A stretch of DNA of 17,169 bases from CAKSQF01 sp051867925 (GTDB taxonomy: Bacteria; Bacillota; Clostridia; Oscillospirales; CAG-272). Location of the stretch: assembly GCA_051867925.1 (NCBI GenBank), contig JBJDZI010000038.1, positions 1-17,169 on the forward strand, given 5' to 3'. Positions 1-6,859 of the stretch are shown in pieces (the first letter of the stretch is position 1; each line of letters opens with the position of its first letter). Below the pieces are notes generated by a model. It saw nothing but the letters and a program-made list of their open reading frames with translations. It made no database searches and was not told the DNA's origin. A program made the translations under genes and the position numbers.

Positions 1-172
1 AGGAAGGGGAAAAACTTCGGCGTTTGAGATGGTTTTCCCCTTCCTCCAGTATTCTCGTTAACTTTTTCGACACTCTGAGGGCGGCAAATACTTGCCGCCC
101 GCTTTCCCCCAAGAAAGCGGGGCAAAGAACTTTTGAAAAAGCCCGGCAACTACTTGCGGGGCGATTTTTGAT
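1..172 (+). repeat. Composite dispersed repeat, copy 1 (left end cut by window)
   Basis: The copy opens with a hairpin (arms 1-15 and 32-45, about 13 paired bases with one extra A). A 64-nt module at 9-72 matches 6718-6781 at 63 of 64 positions by my reading, and has a diverged copy of the same length at 13381-13444. After its TTTTTCGACA end come CTCTGA, then a perfect hairpin at 79-100 (GGGCGGCAA / TTGCCGCCC, loop ATAC), then an imperfect hairpin starting at about 141 and running into a T-rich run. The segment at about 127-170 resembles 6800-6845 of copy 2. No coding sequence is supported here. The left boundary lies outside the window. Confidence 0.75.
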
Positions 173-451
173 TAGAATTTCGCAGAGCCATAGCCAAGGA
201 AGCGGGAGTCTTGATCAAACTTCGGAGAATCCAAGGAAGAGGGTGGGATGTCTGAGGAGGAAACGCACCGACAGTTTTGTCTGCACTAACCCCGAAAGGG
301 CAAACCACCCCCTCTCCCGTCAAAATTACGGTAAGAAAACATAATTTTTCCGAAAATCCGTTACTTCGTAAAAGAATGTTCACAAATGAAAGGTATAATG
401 AAAGTACTATACGGATCGGCAGATCCGCCACACATATGAAAGAGGTTGCCC
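173..451 (+). other. Gene-free leader region upstream of the GH76-like gene
   Basis: No convincing gene lies here; the short open frames have no ribosome binding site and no recognisable protein. Bases around 232-262 (CCAAGGAAGAGGGTGGGA and following) resemble the purine-rich 5' part of the repeat at 6660-6690, so this is probably more degraded repeat DNA. AT content rises after about 335, as expected of promoter DNA. Confidence 0.5.
379..399 (+). promoter_or_regulatory. Promoter of the GH76-like gene with shared TTCACAAATG motif
   Basis: A perfect TATAAT (394-399) lies about 50 bases before the start codon, with no good -35 at 16-18 bp. TTCACAAATG (379-388) lies exactly five bases upstream of the -10. 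The same 10-mer at the same distance precedes the next transcription unit (1801-1821). Confidence 0.55.
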
Positions 452-1714
452 ATGAGAAAGAAACTGTTGGCCGCTCTGTTGGCCGTCACCACCCTGCTTC
501 CCCTGGCTACGGCTTGTACCGGATCCGGCTCGGAAGTCACCACCGCTGAGACCACTGCCGCCACGACGGATGTTACCACCGTTGCTCCCACTACTACCCT
601 CCCTTCCGACCAGTACGAGTCCACATTTGCCGAGCCTTCTTATCAGCTGATGCGGCAGATCATCAAGGACTACTGGCGCACCACCTTCCTGCGTACCGAT
701 CTGGGTAGCTCCGATACCGCAGTCGTTTGGGGATTTGCCTCCTTTATGGAAGCAGTCGCCGAGGCTTACCGTCTCTTCCCGGAAGATGCAACCATCAAAA
801 AAGCATACGTCAACGCAATGACCAAGGGCATCGAGCAATACAAAGTCTCTGCCACCATCACCACCCCTGACGGTCAAAAGCACGACGTCACCTACTACAA
901 TGCAGGACGCGGCGGCAGCGGCGACTACTACTATGATGATGATGCATGGATCTGCATCCAGTTTTTGAACGCATACGATCTGCTGGGAGACGAACAGTTC
1001 CTGGAAGATGCGGAAGAAACGCTGAATTTTCTATGGACCGGCTGGGACGACGTCCTGGGCGGCGGTATCTACTGGGATAAATCCTACGGCGGCAAGCACA
1101 CTTGCTCCAACGGTCCCGTTGCTATCGCGTTCCTATGGGCTTATCAGCTGACGCAAAAAGAAGAGTATCTGGAAAAGGGCAGAATGGTCTACGATTGGAC
1201 CCGTGAAAAACTGCTGGACGGCAATCTGTACATCGACAACATGGGCAAAGACGGCGGAACCAACAACTGGAAAGCCGCTTACAACCAAGGCACGATGATC
1301 TACGCCGGCGCACAGCTCTACGAGATCACCGGCGACGAGACCTATCTGAAGCAGGCGCGCGCCACCACCGATGCATCGGTCAGCCTGATGTTCAGCGGCA
1401 GAGGCTCTGCCGTTAAGATGAACGGCAACCCCATTTATAAATCCTGGTGCATCGGATGGCTGGTTCGCGGCTATCTGAAGTTCTACTCGGTAGACCCCAA
1501 GAAAGACACCACTCCCATGGATAATATGGAAGTCGTCCTCAAGAAAACGCTGAAGACCAAGAACAAAAAGGGCTACTACGATCCCTACTTCTGCACCGGC
1601 GACTGGTCCGGCGAATCCACTACCGACGTTCTACAGCCCTGCGGAATGGCATCGGTACTTTGCCTGACTACTTATTACGACGAATTTATGCTGAAGTCCG
1701 CATCCGCAGACTGA
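452..1714 (+). CDS. GH76-like (alpha-1,6-mannanase family) lipoprotein
   Basis: This is a secreted lipoprotein of 420 residues. The ATG at 452 is chosen because AGAGG (441-445) lies six bases upstream; an in-frame TTG at 446 would touch that site. Residues 1-22 form a lipoprotein signal (MRKK, hydrophobic core, LATAC with Cys22). Residues 29-51 are a Thr-rich linker. From about residue 60 the sequence has the repeated helix-and-Gly pattern of the (alpha/alpha)6 GH76 fold. YYDDDAW at 160-166 matches the catalytic Asp-Asp region of GH76. GGGIYWD (203-209), CSNGP (218-222) and YNQGTMIYAGAQLYEITGD (277-295) are also typical. Family members cleave alpha-1,6-mannans, such as yeast or mycobacterial mannan; the substrate here is unknown. 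The gene stands alone between its own promoter and a strong terminator. Family assignment is fairly sure, specificity is not. Confidence 0.8.
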   Translation: MRKKLLAALLAVTTLLPLATACTGSGSEVTTAETTAATTDVTTVAPTTTLPSDQYESTFAEPSYQLMRQIIKDYWRTTFLRTDLGSSDTAVVWGFASFMEAVAEAYRLFPEDATIKKAYVNAMTKGIEQYKVSATITTPDGQKHDVTYYNAGRGGSGDYYYDDDAWICIQFLNAYDLLGDEQFLEDAEETLNFLWTGWDDVLGGGIYWDKSYGGKHTCSNGPVAIAFLWAYQLTQKEEYLEKGRMVYDWTREKLLDGNLYIDNMGKDGGTNNWKAAYNQGTMIYAGAQLYEITGDETYLKQARATTDASVSLMFSGRGSAVKMNGNPIYKSWCIGWLVRGYLKFYSVDPKKDTTPMDNMEVVLKKTLKTKNKKGYYDPYFCTGDWSGESTTDVLQPCGMASVLCLTTYYDEFMLKSASAD

Positions 1715-1731
1715 CGCAAGATCCCTTCCCG

Positions 1732-1772
1732 GAAACTGCCCGCGGATACCGCGGGCAGTTTCTATATTTTTT
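1732..1772 (+). terminator. Intrinsic terminator after the GH76-like gene
   Basis: A perfect 14-bp stem (1732-1745 with 1749-1762; GAAACTGCCCGCGG and its complement) with loop ATA is followed by a T-rich run from 1763. It lies 17 bases past the stop codon. Confidence 0.93.
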
Positions 1773-1800
1773 TCCAAAACTGCCATTCATTCAAGAAAAA

Positions 1801-1821
1801 TTCACAAATGGAGACTATAAT
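1801..1821 (+). promoter_or_regulatory. Promoter of the ypsA-prmC group with shared TTCACAAATG motif
   Basis: TATAAT lies at 1816-1821 and TTCACAAATG at 1801-1810, with the same five-base gap as at 379-399. No clear -35 is visible. It sits just past the upstream terminator. Transcription from here would begin after a possible ATG at 1808, which supports the later start at 1874. Confidence 0.55.
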
Positions 1822-1873
1822 AAATGTATTGCATCTGTTCTGCCGCAGAAATCTATCGGATGCCGGAGTGCCT

Positions 1874-2422
1874 ATGACATCCTATCCCCCGCTTCCCCCA
1901 AAAGAGCAGGTCTGTTGCTTCACGGGACATCGGGATATGCCCTTCTCCGTTATGCAGGAAGTTCTGCCCCGACTCACCGAGGCGGTCGCAGAACTGCTGC
2001 GCGCGGACGTCTCTACCTTCATCGTAGGCGGCGCGCGGGGCTTTGACACGCTGGTTGCCATTCAACTGATCAACCTGCGGCGGCATCTCTATCCCCATCT
2101 GCGACTGGTGCTGGCGCGCCCCTGCCCCGGGCAGGCAGACCGTTGGCCTGCCGCCGAACGGGCATTGTACGAAACGGTCCGTCGGGAGGTGGATCTGGAT
2201 CTGCTCCTTTCCGATCGCTATTACAACGGATGTATGCAAAGGCGCAATGCCTTTATGGTGGAACACAGCAGTCATCTGCTGGCTTACGTCACCCGCACCT
2301 CGGGCGGCTCTTATCAGACGCTGACCCTCGCCCGCAGACAGGGGCTTCACATTGAAAATCTTGCCGACAGCGGCGTGGCGCTCACGTTTCCCGAACAGCA
2401 GGGGCTGTTTGACGGGATCTGA
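1874..2422 (+). CDS. ypsA: YpsA / DUF1273 family protein (SLOG superfamily)
   Basis: This is a 182-residue cytosolic protein. The ATG at 1874 is chosen because GGAG (1865-1868) lies five bases upstream; an earlier in-frame ATG at 1808 overlaps the promoter. CCFTGHR (14-20) and VGGARGFD (51-58) are the Rossmann-like signature of the SLOG/YpsA family. MQRRNAFMVEHSSHLLAY (121-138) and GGSYQTLTLAR (144-154) complete the pattern. SLOG proteins are thought to bind nucleotides or nucleotide-derived ligands. YpsA homologues in Firmicutes have been linked to cell division and stress, but the biochemical role is unsettled. It is probably the first gene of a unit with prmC, 54 bases downstream, with no terminator between them. 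Confidence 0.82.
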   Translation: MTSYPPLPPKEQVCCFTGHRDMPFSVMQEVLPRLTEAVAELLRADVSTFIVGGARGFDTLVAIQLINLRRHLYPHLRLVLARPCPGQADRWPAAERALYETVRREVDLDLLLSDRYYNGCMQRRNAFMVEHSSHLLAYVTRTSGGSYQTLTLARRQGLHIENLADSGVALTFPEQQGLFDGI

Positions 2423-2476
2423 CCCCGCCGTCAGTAGCTGAATCCGAACAGATCACGGGAGGGAAATTCCGATCAT

Positions 2477-3217
2477 ATGATGGAACAAAAGCTGATTTGG
2501 CTTCGGGAGAAGTATCCCGAGGAAGCGGATTTTGCATCTGCGCTTGCCCGCTATCGAAGCGGCGAACCGCTGGCTTATCTGCTGGGAGAGCAATATTTTT
2601 GGCGTTACCGTTTCATCGTCACCCCCGACGTGCTGATTCCGCGCCCCGACACCGAGCGGCTGGTGGAGACGGCATTGTCGATCCTGCCCGTAGGCGGCAG
2701 ATTTGCCGATCTTTGCACCGGAAGCGGAGCCATCGCGCTGTCAGTGGCGGCTGACCGCCCCGATCTTACTGCTGATGCGACGGACATCTCCGAAGCGGCA
2801 CTTGCCGTGGCAGAACGCAACGCTGAAGCATTGGGCATCGGCGATCGGGTACGGTTTCACCAAGCCGATCTCTTTACCGACGATCTGCCGAAGGGGCTGT
2901 ACGATGCCATTTTATCCAATCCCCCCTACATTCCCGCGGCAGACATTGCCGCCTATCCCTCTCTCGCCTATGAACCGCAGATCGCGCTGAACGGCGGCGA
3001 CGACGGAATGGACTTTTACCGCGCGATCCTCACCCGCTTTGCGGGGCATCTGAAAGACGGCGGCTGTTTCCTCTTCGAGATCGGCTACGATCAAGGGGAG
3101 CAGATCCGCGCGCTGGGCGCCGCCCACGGCTACGACTGCACCGTCACCAAAGACTACGGCGGCAACGATCGGGTTGCCAAACTCGCCAAACGTGATGAAA
3201 CGAAGGATGTGATTTGA
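2477..3217 (+). CDS. prmC: Peptide chain release factor N5-glutamine methyltransferase PrmC (HemK), short N-terminus
   Basis: PrmC uses S-adenosylmethionine to methylate the Gln of the GGQ motif in release factors RF1 and RF2. The protein is 246 residues. IPRPDTE (54-60) is the family's linker motif, DLCTGSGAIALS (78-89) is the SAM-binding loop, and NPPY (148-151) is the glutamine-binding catalytic motif, so the catalytic domain is complete. Family members are usually about 275-290 residues; the N-terminal helical release-factor-binding domain here seems about 30-40 residues short. Two ATGs (2477 and 2480) are possible, with GGGAGGG about 13 bases upstream, a long spacer. prfA, a common neighbour, is not in the window. 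The stop codon directly abuts the next gene. Confidence 0.92.
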   Translation: MMEQKLIWLREKYPEEADFASALARYRSGEPLAYLLGEQYFWRYRFIVTPDVLIPRPDTERLVETALSILPVGGRFADLCTGSGAIALSVAADRPDLTADATDISEAALAVAERNAEALGIGDRVRFHQADLFTDDLPKGLYDAILSNPPYIPAADIAAYPSLAYEPQIALNGGDDGMDFYRAILTRFAGHLKDGGCFLFEIGYDQGEQIRALGAAHGYDCTVTKDYGGNDRVAKLAKRDETKDVI

Positions 3218-3592
3218 GTGAAAGGTTGGTCTCTTTGGAAAGAAGTCATCAAATACCATTGGTGGGACGTTCTGTTTGACTATTTCTATTCCCGCGAATA
3301 CTCCACCCTGCCGGTCAACGATATCTGGCAGGACATCGCCAAGCGTTGGACCTTCGAATGGGGACTGTCTGCAGGGCTTGGCATCAACGTGTTCATTTTC
3401 TTCTTCGTCTTTTTCCGCTTCTTCAGCGGTTGGTGGCTGATTTTGCCCCTGCTCTTCTGCATCGCCTTCAGTTTCGTGATCTCCTCGACCTTCTCCTGCA
3501 TTTACCTGTACATCAAACTGCGGGGTTACTATCGCCGATTAGAGGAGGAAGAGGGAGCCGCTCAAGAGGATGACAAGGCAAGCGGCTCCTGA
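3218..3592 (+). CDS. Small two-helix membrane protein of unknown function
   Basis: I do not recognise this 124-residue protein. Its GTG start follows the prmC stop codon with no gap. AAGGA at 3203-3207, inside prmC, gives a 10-base spacer, so translation is probably coupled. The first 45 residues are rich in Trp and Tyr (WW, YFY) and would be cytosolic or interfacial. Two hydrophobic helices follow, at about 51-70 and 72-98, joined by a tight turn at FFSGWW. The tail is charged and acidic (EEEEG, EDD). The layout suggests a hairpin in the membrane with both ends in the cytosol. No catalytic motif is seen. Coupling to prmC and the nearby ddl does not define a role. Confidence 0.75.
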   Translation: MKGWSLWKEVIKYHWWDVLFDYFYSREYSTLPVNDIWQDIAKRWTFEWGLSAGLGINVFIFFFVFFRFFSGWWLILPLLFCIAFSFVISSTFSCIYLYIKLRGYYRRLEEEEGAAQEDDKASGS

Positions 3593-3648
3593 GTTTCGGC
3601 AAGCCCTGTTCTCCTATACTTATTTTGAATCGTCAGAAAGGTTTCGTT

Positions 3649-4704
3649 ATGATCAATCTCTGTTGTCTCTTCGGCGGTGAATCCACCGAATACGAAGTTT
3701 CCCTGCGCAGCGTCACCTCGGTGATCGAAAACGCAGATCCCGCCAAATATACCCTCACCACCGTGGGCATCACCCGCGACGGCAAATGGTATCTCTATGA
3801 CGGCCCCGTCTCTGCCATTGCCAAGGACGAATGGTGGAAGGACGAAGCCCATATCCACCCCGCTATGATCTCGCCCTCCAAGGGGGATCGCTGCCTTTTG
3901 GTGCTGGAGGGAGAATACTACCGCAAGCTCCCGCTGGACGTGGTTTTCCCCGTCATGCACGGCGCACACTGTGAGGACGGCACTTTGCAGGGACTGCTGG
4001 AACTGTCGGGCATCCCCTTCGTGGGTCCCGATTGCCGCTCGTCTGCCGTTTGCATGGATAAATTTACTACCAAAGCGGTGCTGAACAACTTCCAAATTCC
4101 CCAAGCCAAGGTGGAATTTGTCACCCGCCGCGAATTCGCCGAGGACTTTGACGCCGTTGCGGCGCGTGTGGAGGCGCTGGGCTATCCCGTATTCGTGAAA
4201 CCTTCGGCAACCGGCTCCTCCATCGGTGTCAGCAAGGTTCGCACACCCGATACTCTGCGCGCCGCCATCAAAAGTGCCGCCGCCTTTGACGATGTGGTGT
4301 TGGTGGAGAAGTTCATCGACGGCAGAGAGATCGAAGTGGCGGTGATGGGCAACGACTCCCCCGTAGCATCGGTCTGCGGCGAGATTGATCCCGGCAGTGA
4401 TTTCTACGATTACGAGACCAAGTATGTCAGCGACACCGCTTCCTACTACATTCCCGCCCGCCTGACTGCCGAAGCATCGGATGCCATCCGTGCCGCCGCC
4501 TGCGAGATCTACCGCCGTCTGGGCTGTGCGGGTCTGTCCCGCGTGGATTTCTTCTACACCGCCGACGGGAGATTCATTTTCAACGAGATCAACACCCTGC
4601 CCGGATTTACCTCCATCAGTATGTACCCCAAACTGTTCATGGCAGGCGGCATGACTTACGCCGAAGTCATTGACCGATTGATCGAATTTGCCATCGCACG
4701 ATAA
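3649..4704 (+). CDS. ddl: D-alanine--D-alanine ligase
   Basis: An ATP-grasp enzyme of 351 residues that joins two D-alanines for the peptidoglycan stem peptide in the cytosol. The ATG at 3649 is preceded by AGAAAG and lies in frame with an unlikely upstream TTG at 3625. Visible family residues are EYEVS (14-18, Glu16 matching the catalytic Glu of E. coli DdlB), EDGTLQG (109-115), KPSATGSSIGVSK (184-196, the ATP-grasp lysine and glycine loop), SRVD (297-300) and NEINTLPGF (312-320, metal ligands). The omega-loop segment YDYETKY (253-259) ends in Tyr259. D-Ala-D-Lac ligases of Leuconostoc type carry Phe there, so ordinary D-Ala-D-Ala specificity is expected; this is inference. Length is typical of the longer Ddl class. 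A TATACT at 3615-3620 could be a weak -10, but no -35 is seen. Confidence 0.93.
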   Translation: MINLCCLFGGESTEYEVSLRSVTSVIENADPAKYTLTTVGITRDGKWYLYDGPVSAIAKDEWWKDEAHIHPAMISPSKGDRCLLVLEGEYYRKLPLDVVFPVMHGAHCEDGTLQGLLELSGIPFVGPDCRSSAVCMDKFTTKAVLNNFQIPQAKVEFVTRREFAEDFDAVAARVEALGYPVFVKPSATGSSIGVSKVRTPDTLRAAIKSAAAFDDVVLVEKFIDGREIEVAVMGNDSPVASVCGEIDPGSDFYDYETKYVSDTASYYIPARLTAEASDAIRAAACEIYRRLGCAGLSRVDFFYTADGRFIFNEINTLPGFTSISMYPKLFMAGGMTYAEVIDRLIEFAIAR

Positions 4705-4832
4705 ATCAGCCTCTATCACCTGAATTTTTACAAAAAAACCAAGTTTTACACAATATCGACAGGGTTTTCCACAGTTTTCCCCGATTCTACGCCCTTACTC
4801 TGCCGATTTCACCGAAAGGATGTGGCTTTTCA
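4705..4832 (+). promoter_or_regulatory. AT-rich spacer with a possible weak promoter
   Basis: The 128 bases after ddl hold TTTACA (4727-4732) and CACAAT (4749-4754), 16 bp apart, as a possible weak promoter for the membrane-protein gene. GTTTTCCACAGTTTTCC near 4764-4780 resembles DnaA-box-like DNA by eye, but no cluster exists. No clear terminator for ddl is seen. Confidence 0.3.
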
Positions 4833-5825
4833 TTGTCGACCGTGCCTGCTAAAATCTGCGCCCGTCAGCGCATCGCCCTGATCGTCAGCGTGCTGCTACT
4901 GGGCTTACTCACCGCCGTTCAACTGGCACTTTACCTGACCGGCTACGAATTTGACACCGACCTGTACGTTCCCGGATCGCTTCCCACCATCACCGCCTGC
5001 CTGTGGATCGGAGCGACGGCGGGAGCGTTTCTTCCGGGCATCTTTCTGCCGGGCAAGACGGTTTGCTCCGAACTCCAGATCCGCTCCACCGTCTTCACCG
5101 ATGTGGCGTCGCTCCTGTCTGCCGCGGCGCTGGCGGGATCGCTCCTGTTTCCGCTGATCCTCAAAAACAGCGGCACCGACGGGCTGGGCAATCTGCTCTC
5201 TGACGCTTCCCCCGATCTCGGCACAGCCCGCATGATGCTGATCGCCTCCATGATCTTTGCGATTCCCGCGGCTCTGCACTTCGCTTTGCGCTTCGCGCAT
5301 CACAAGAGTTACCCCCAAAGTGCCTGCGCCCTGCTGTTTTGGGCAGCATTTTCCGCGCTTCGGGTCTATTTCGATATGCGCTATCTGCTGACCTCCCCCC
5401 GTCGGATTATTCATCTGATCACGCTGATCGCCGTGATGCTGTTCCTGATTGCGGAACTGAGACTGTCCCGCGGTCTGGCAACCCGCAGATTCTATACAAT
5501 CACCGCCGCGCCGGTCATTGTGCTGGCAGGTTGTGATGCTATCACCAATCTAATCCTCGCCGCTATGGGATGGCTGTCCCTCGGCTCCGAACTTTTCACT
5601 TACCTGTTCCTTCTGACCGTGGCGATGTATGCCGCCGCAGGTCTTGCCGCGCTCTGCACGCCCGCAAAGCCCGCCCCCATCCCTGCAAAAGCAGAGCAAA
5701 TCAGCGGCACGGCGGATACAGATGCAATTTCTGCTCCCTCTGATGCAGTAGAGCAGAGCGAGGGCTTCCCCGCATCGCAAACAGACGAGTCGGAATCGAC
5801 TTCTGAAAGCGAGGCAAACCAATGA
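4833..5825 (+). CDS. Polytopic membrane protein, about eight helices, unknown function
   Basis: I do not recognise this 330-residue protein. Hydrophobic segments lie at about 15-37, 49-72, 88-110, 130-152, 160-178, 191-210, 221-246 and 251-273, so about eight helices are expected. The C-terminal 50-55 residues form a low-complexity tail rich in Pro, Ala, Ser and Glu (PAKPAPIPAK, then SESTSESE) and acidic at the end. The TTG at 4833 is taken as start because AAAGGA (4815-4820) lies 12 bases upstream; GTG at 4842 is an alternative. The stop overlaps the next gene's ATG (ATGA), so expression with the methyltransferase is likely coupled. No transporter or enzyme motif is visible. Confidence 0.75.
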   Translation: MSTVPAKICARQRIALIVSVLLLGLLTAVQLALYLTGYEFDTDLYVPGSLPTITACLWIGATAGAFLPGIFLPGKTVCSELQIRSTVFTDVASLLSAAALAGSLLFPLILKNSGTDGLGNLLSDASPDLGTARMMLIASMIFAIPAALHFALRFAHHKSYPQSACALLFWAAFSALRVYFDMRYLLTSPRRIIHLITLIAVMLFLIAELRLSRGLATRRFYTITAAPVIVLAGCDAITNLILAAMGWLSLGSELFTYLFLLTVAMYAAAGLAALCTPAKPAPIPAKAEQISGTADTDAISAPSDAVEQSEGFPASQTDESESTSESEANQ

Positions 5826-6571
5826 GCTGCTACGAAAAGTTGGCTCCCTTCTACGACCGTTTGAACAGTGAAGTGGACTACTCCCTCTGGAGCGACTACT
5901 TCATCAGTCAGATGCAGGCAGCGGGCATCCCCGCAGGCGAATTGGTGCTGGATCTGGGTTGCGGAACCGGTAATCTGACGCTCCCCCTGCTGAAGGCGGG
6001 CTACGATATGATCGGCGTGGACATTTCCCCCGAGATGCTGTCCGCCGCACGGGATAAATGCGCTGACGAAGGCTATTTTCCCCTCCTGCTTTGTCAGGAT
6101 ATGACCGAATTTGAGCTGTACGGCACCGTCCGCGCCGCCCTTTGCTGTCTGGACAGCTTCAACTATCTGACCGAGGACGGTGAGCTGGAACAGACCTTTC
6201 GTCTCCTGCACAACTACATCGAGCCGGGCGGTCTCTTGTTCTTCGACGTAAACACCCCTCGCAAATTCGAGGAAGTGTACGGTGATAATAGCTATATTAT
6301 GGAGGATGAAGGCGTATTTTGCGGCTGGGAAAACGATTTTGATCCCAAAACACAGCTTTGCACCTTCCGCCTGACCTTTTTCGAAAAGCAGAAAAACGGT
6401 CTTTGGCGCCGCACCGACGAGGAACAGACCGAACGCTCATACACCGCCGACTACATCCGCCATACCCTGCAATCCTGCGGCTTCGAAATTCTCTCCCATC
6501 TGGGCGACCTCTCCGGCAAAGGTGCCACCGACGCCGACCACCGCCACTATTATTTGTGTAAGAGAATTTGA
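5822..6571 (+). CDS. Class I SAM-dependent methyltransferase
   Basis: A cytosolic methyltransferase of 249 residues. VLDLGCGTGN (42-51) is the SAM-binding motif I, GVDISPEML (65-73) supplies the acidic residue that binds the SAM ribose, and ALCCLDSFNYL is the post-II region. The opening (YEKLAPFYDRLN, then DYSLWSDYF) is typical of the YodH/UbiE-like small-molecule methyltransferases of Firmicutes, whose substrates are mostly unknown. The second half (EEQTERSYTADYIRHTLQSCGF) fits the substrate-capping region of this group. Its ATG overlaps the stop of the membrane-protein gene by four bases, and GAGG (5811-5814) lies seven bases upstream. The pairing with a membrane protein is the only hint about its role. 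Confidence 0.87.
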   Translation: MSCYEKLAPFYDRLNSEVDYSLWSDYFISQMQAAGIPAGELVLDLGCGTGNLTLPLLKAGYDMIGVDISPEMLSAARDKCADEGYFPLLLCQDMTEFELYGTVRAALCCLDSFNYLTEDGELEQTFRLLHNYIEPGGLLFFDVNTPRKFEEVYGDNSYIMEDEGVFCGWENDFDPKTQLCTFRLTFFEKQKNGLWRRTDEEQTERSYTADYIRHTLQSCGFEILSHLGDLSGKGATDADHRHYYLCKRI

Positions 6572-6585
6572 AAAATTTGAATCGT

Positions 6586-6640
6586 GGGGCGTTGCCCTAC
6601 ACTCCGCTTAGTGGAACTTCTTGAAAGAAGTTCCACTAAG
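6586..6640 (+). terminator. Stop-proximal double-hairpin element after the methyltransferase
   Basis: Fourteen bases past the stop lies a small hairpin (GGGGC-GTT-GCCCT, 6586-6598). A perfect 16-bp palindrome follows (6607-6622 with 6625-6640; arm CTTAGTGGAACTTCTT). No U-run follows, so this may be a 3'-end stabiliser or a weak terminator. Related elements follow the stops at 6960 (minus) and 17083. Confidence 0.55.
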
Positions 6641-6654
6641 TCTGTAGATTAGCT

Positions 6655-6846
6655 GCCAGCCAAGGAAAGGGGTTGGAGGTCTGGTGAGGATTGCAGCAGT
6701 CGCTACGCGACAGCTACGAAAAACTTCGGCGTTTGAGATGGTTTTCCCCTTCCTCCGGTATTCTCGTTAACTTTTTCGACAAACTTAGGGGAACTCTTCA
6801 AGAACTTTTTGAAAAGCCCCACGAATCCTCGTGGGGCTGATTTTGT
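6655..6846 (+). repeat. Composite dispersed repeat, copy 2
   Basis: It opens with a 22-base block (6655-6676, GCCAGCCAAGG and following) identical to 13343-13364. A unique stretch with a small hairpin GTCGC-TAC-GCGAC comes next. The 64-nt module (6718-6781) differs from copy 1 at one base. Here the left arm of the module's own hairpin is missing: CAGCTACG replaces the G-rich arm. After TTTTTCGACA the sequence differs from copies 1 and 3. It then realigns with copy 1 at AAGAACTTTTTGAAAAGCCC and carries a perfect hairpin (AGCCCCACGA, 6815-6824, with 6829-6838) followed by GATTTT. Confidence 0.75.
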
Positions 6847-6859
6847 GAATGTTTTTCTC

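Noticed and set aside
1..451. Short open frames in the first 450 bases
   Set aside because: They overlap repeat hairpins, lack ribosome binding sites and resemble no protein.
3552..3592. Inverted repeat GGAGCCGCT / AGCGGCTCC at the end of the small membrane protein gene
   Set aside because: It lies inside the coding sequence, has a loop of about 18 bases and no U-run, so a terminator is not supported.
3562..4719. 385-codon open frame on the minus strand
   Set aside because: It is antisense to ddl, whose catalytic residues are all present.
4760..4782. DnaA-box-like TTTTCCACAG sequence hinting at an origin
   Set aside because: Only one or two imperfect sites, no box cluster or AT-rich unwinding element, and no dnaA or dnaN nearby.
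4820..4852. Ten-codon ORF (ATG at 4820) overlapping the start of the 8-TM gene
   Set aside because: Its ATG overlaps the AAAGGA site and so has no ribosome binding site of its own; probably chance.
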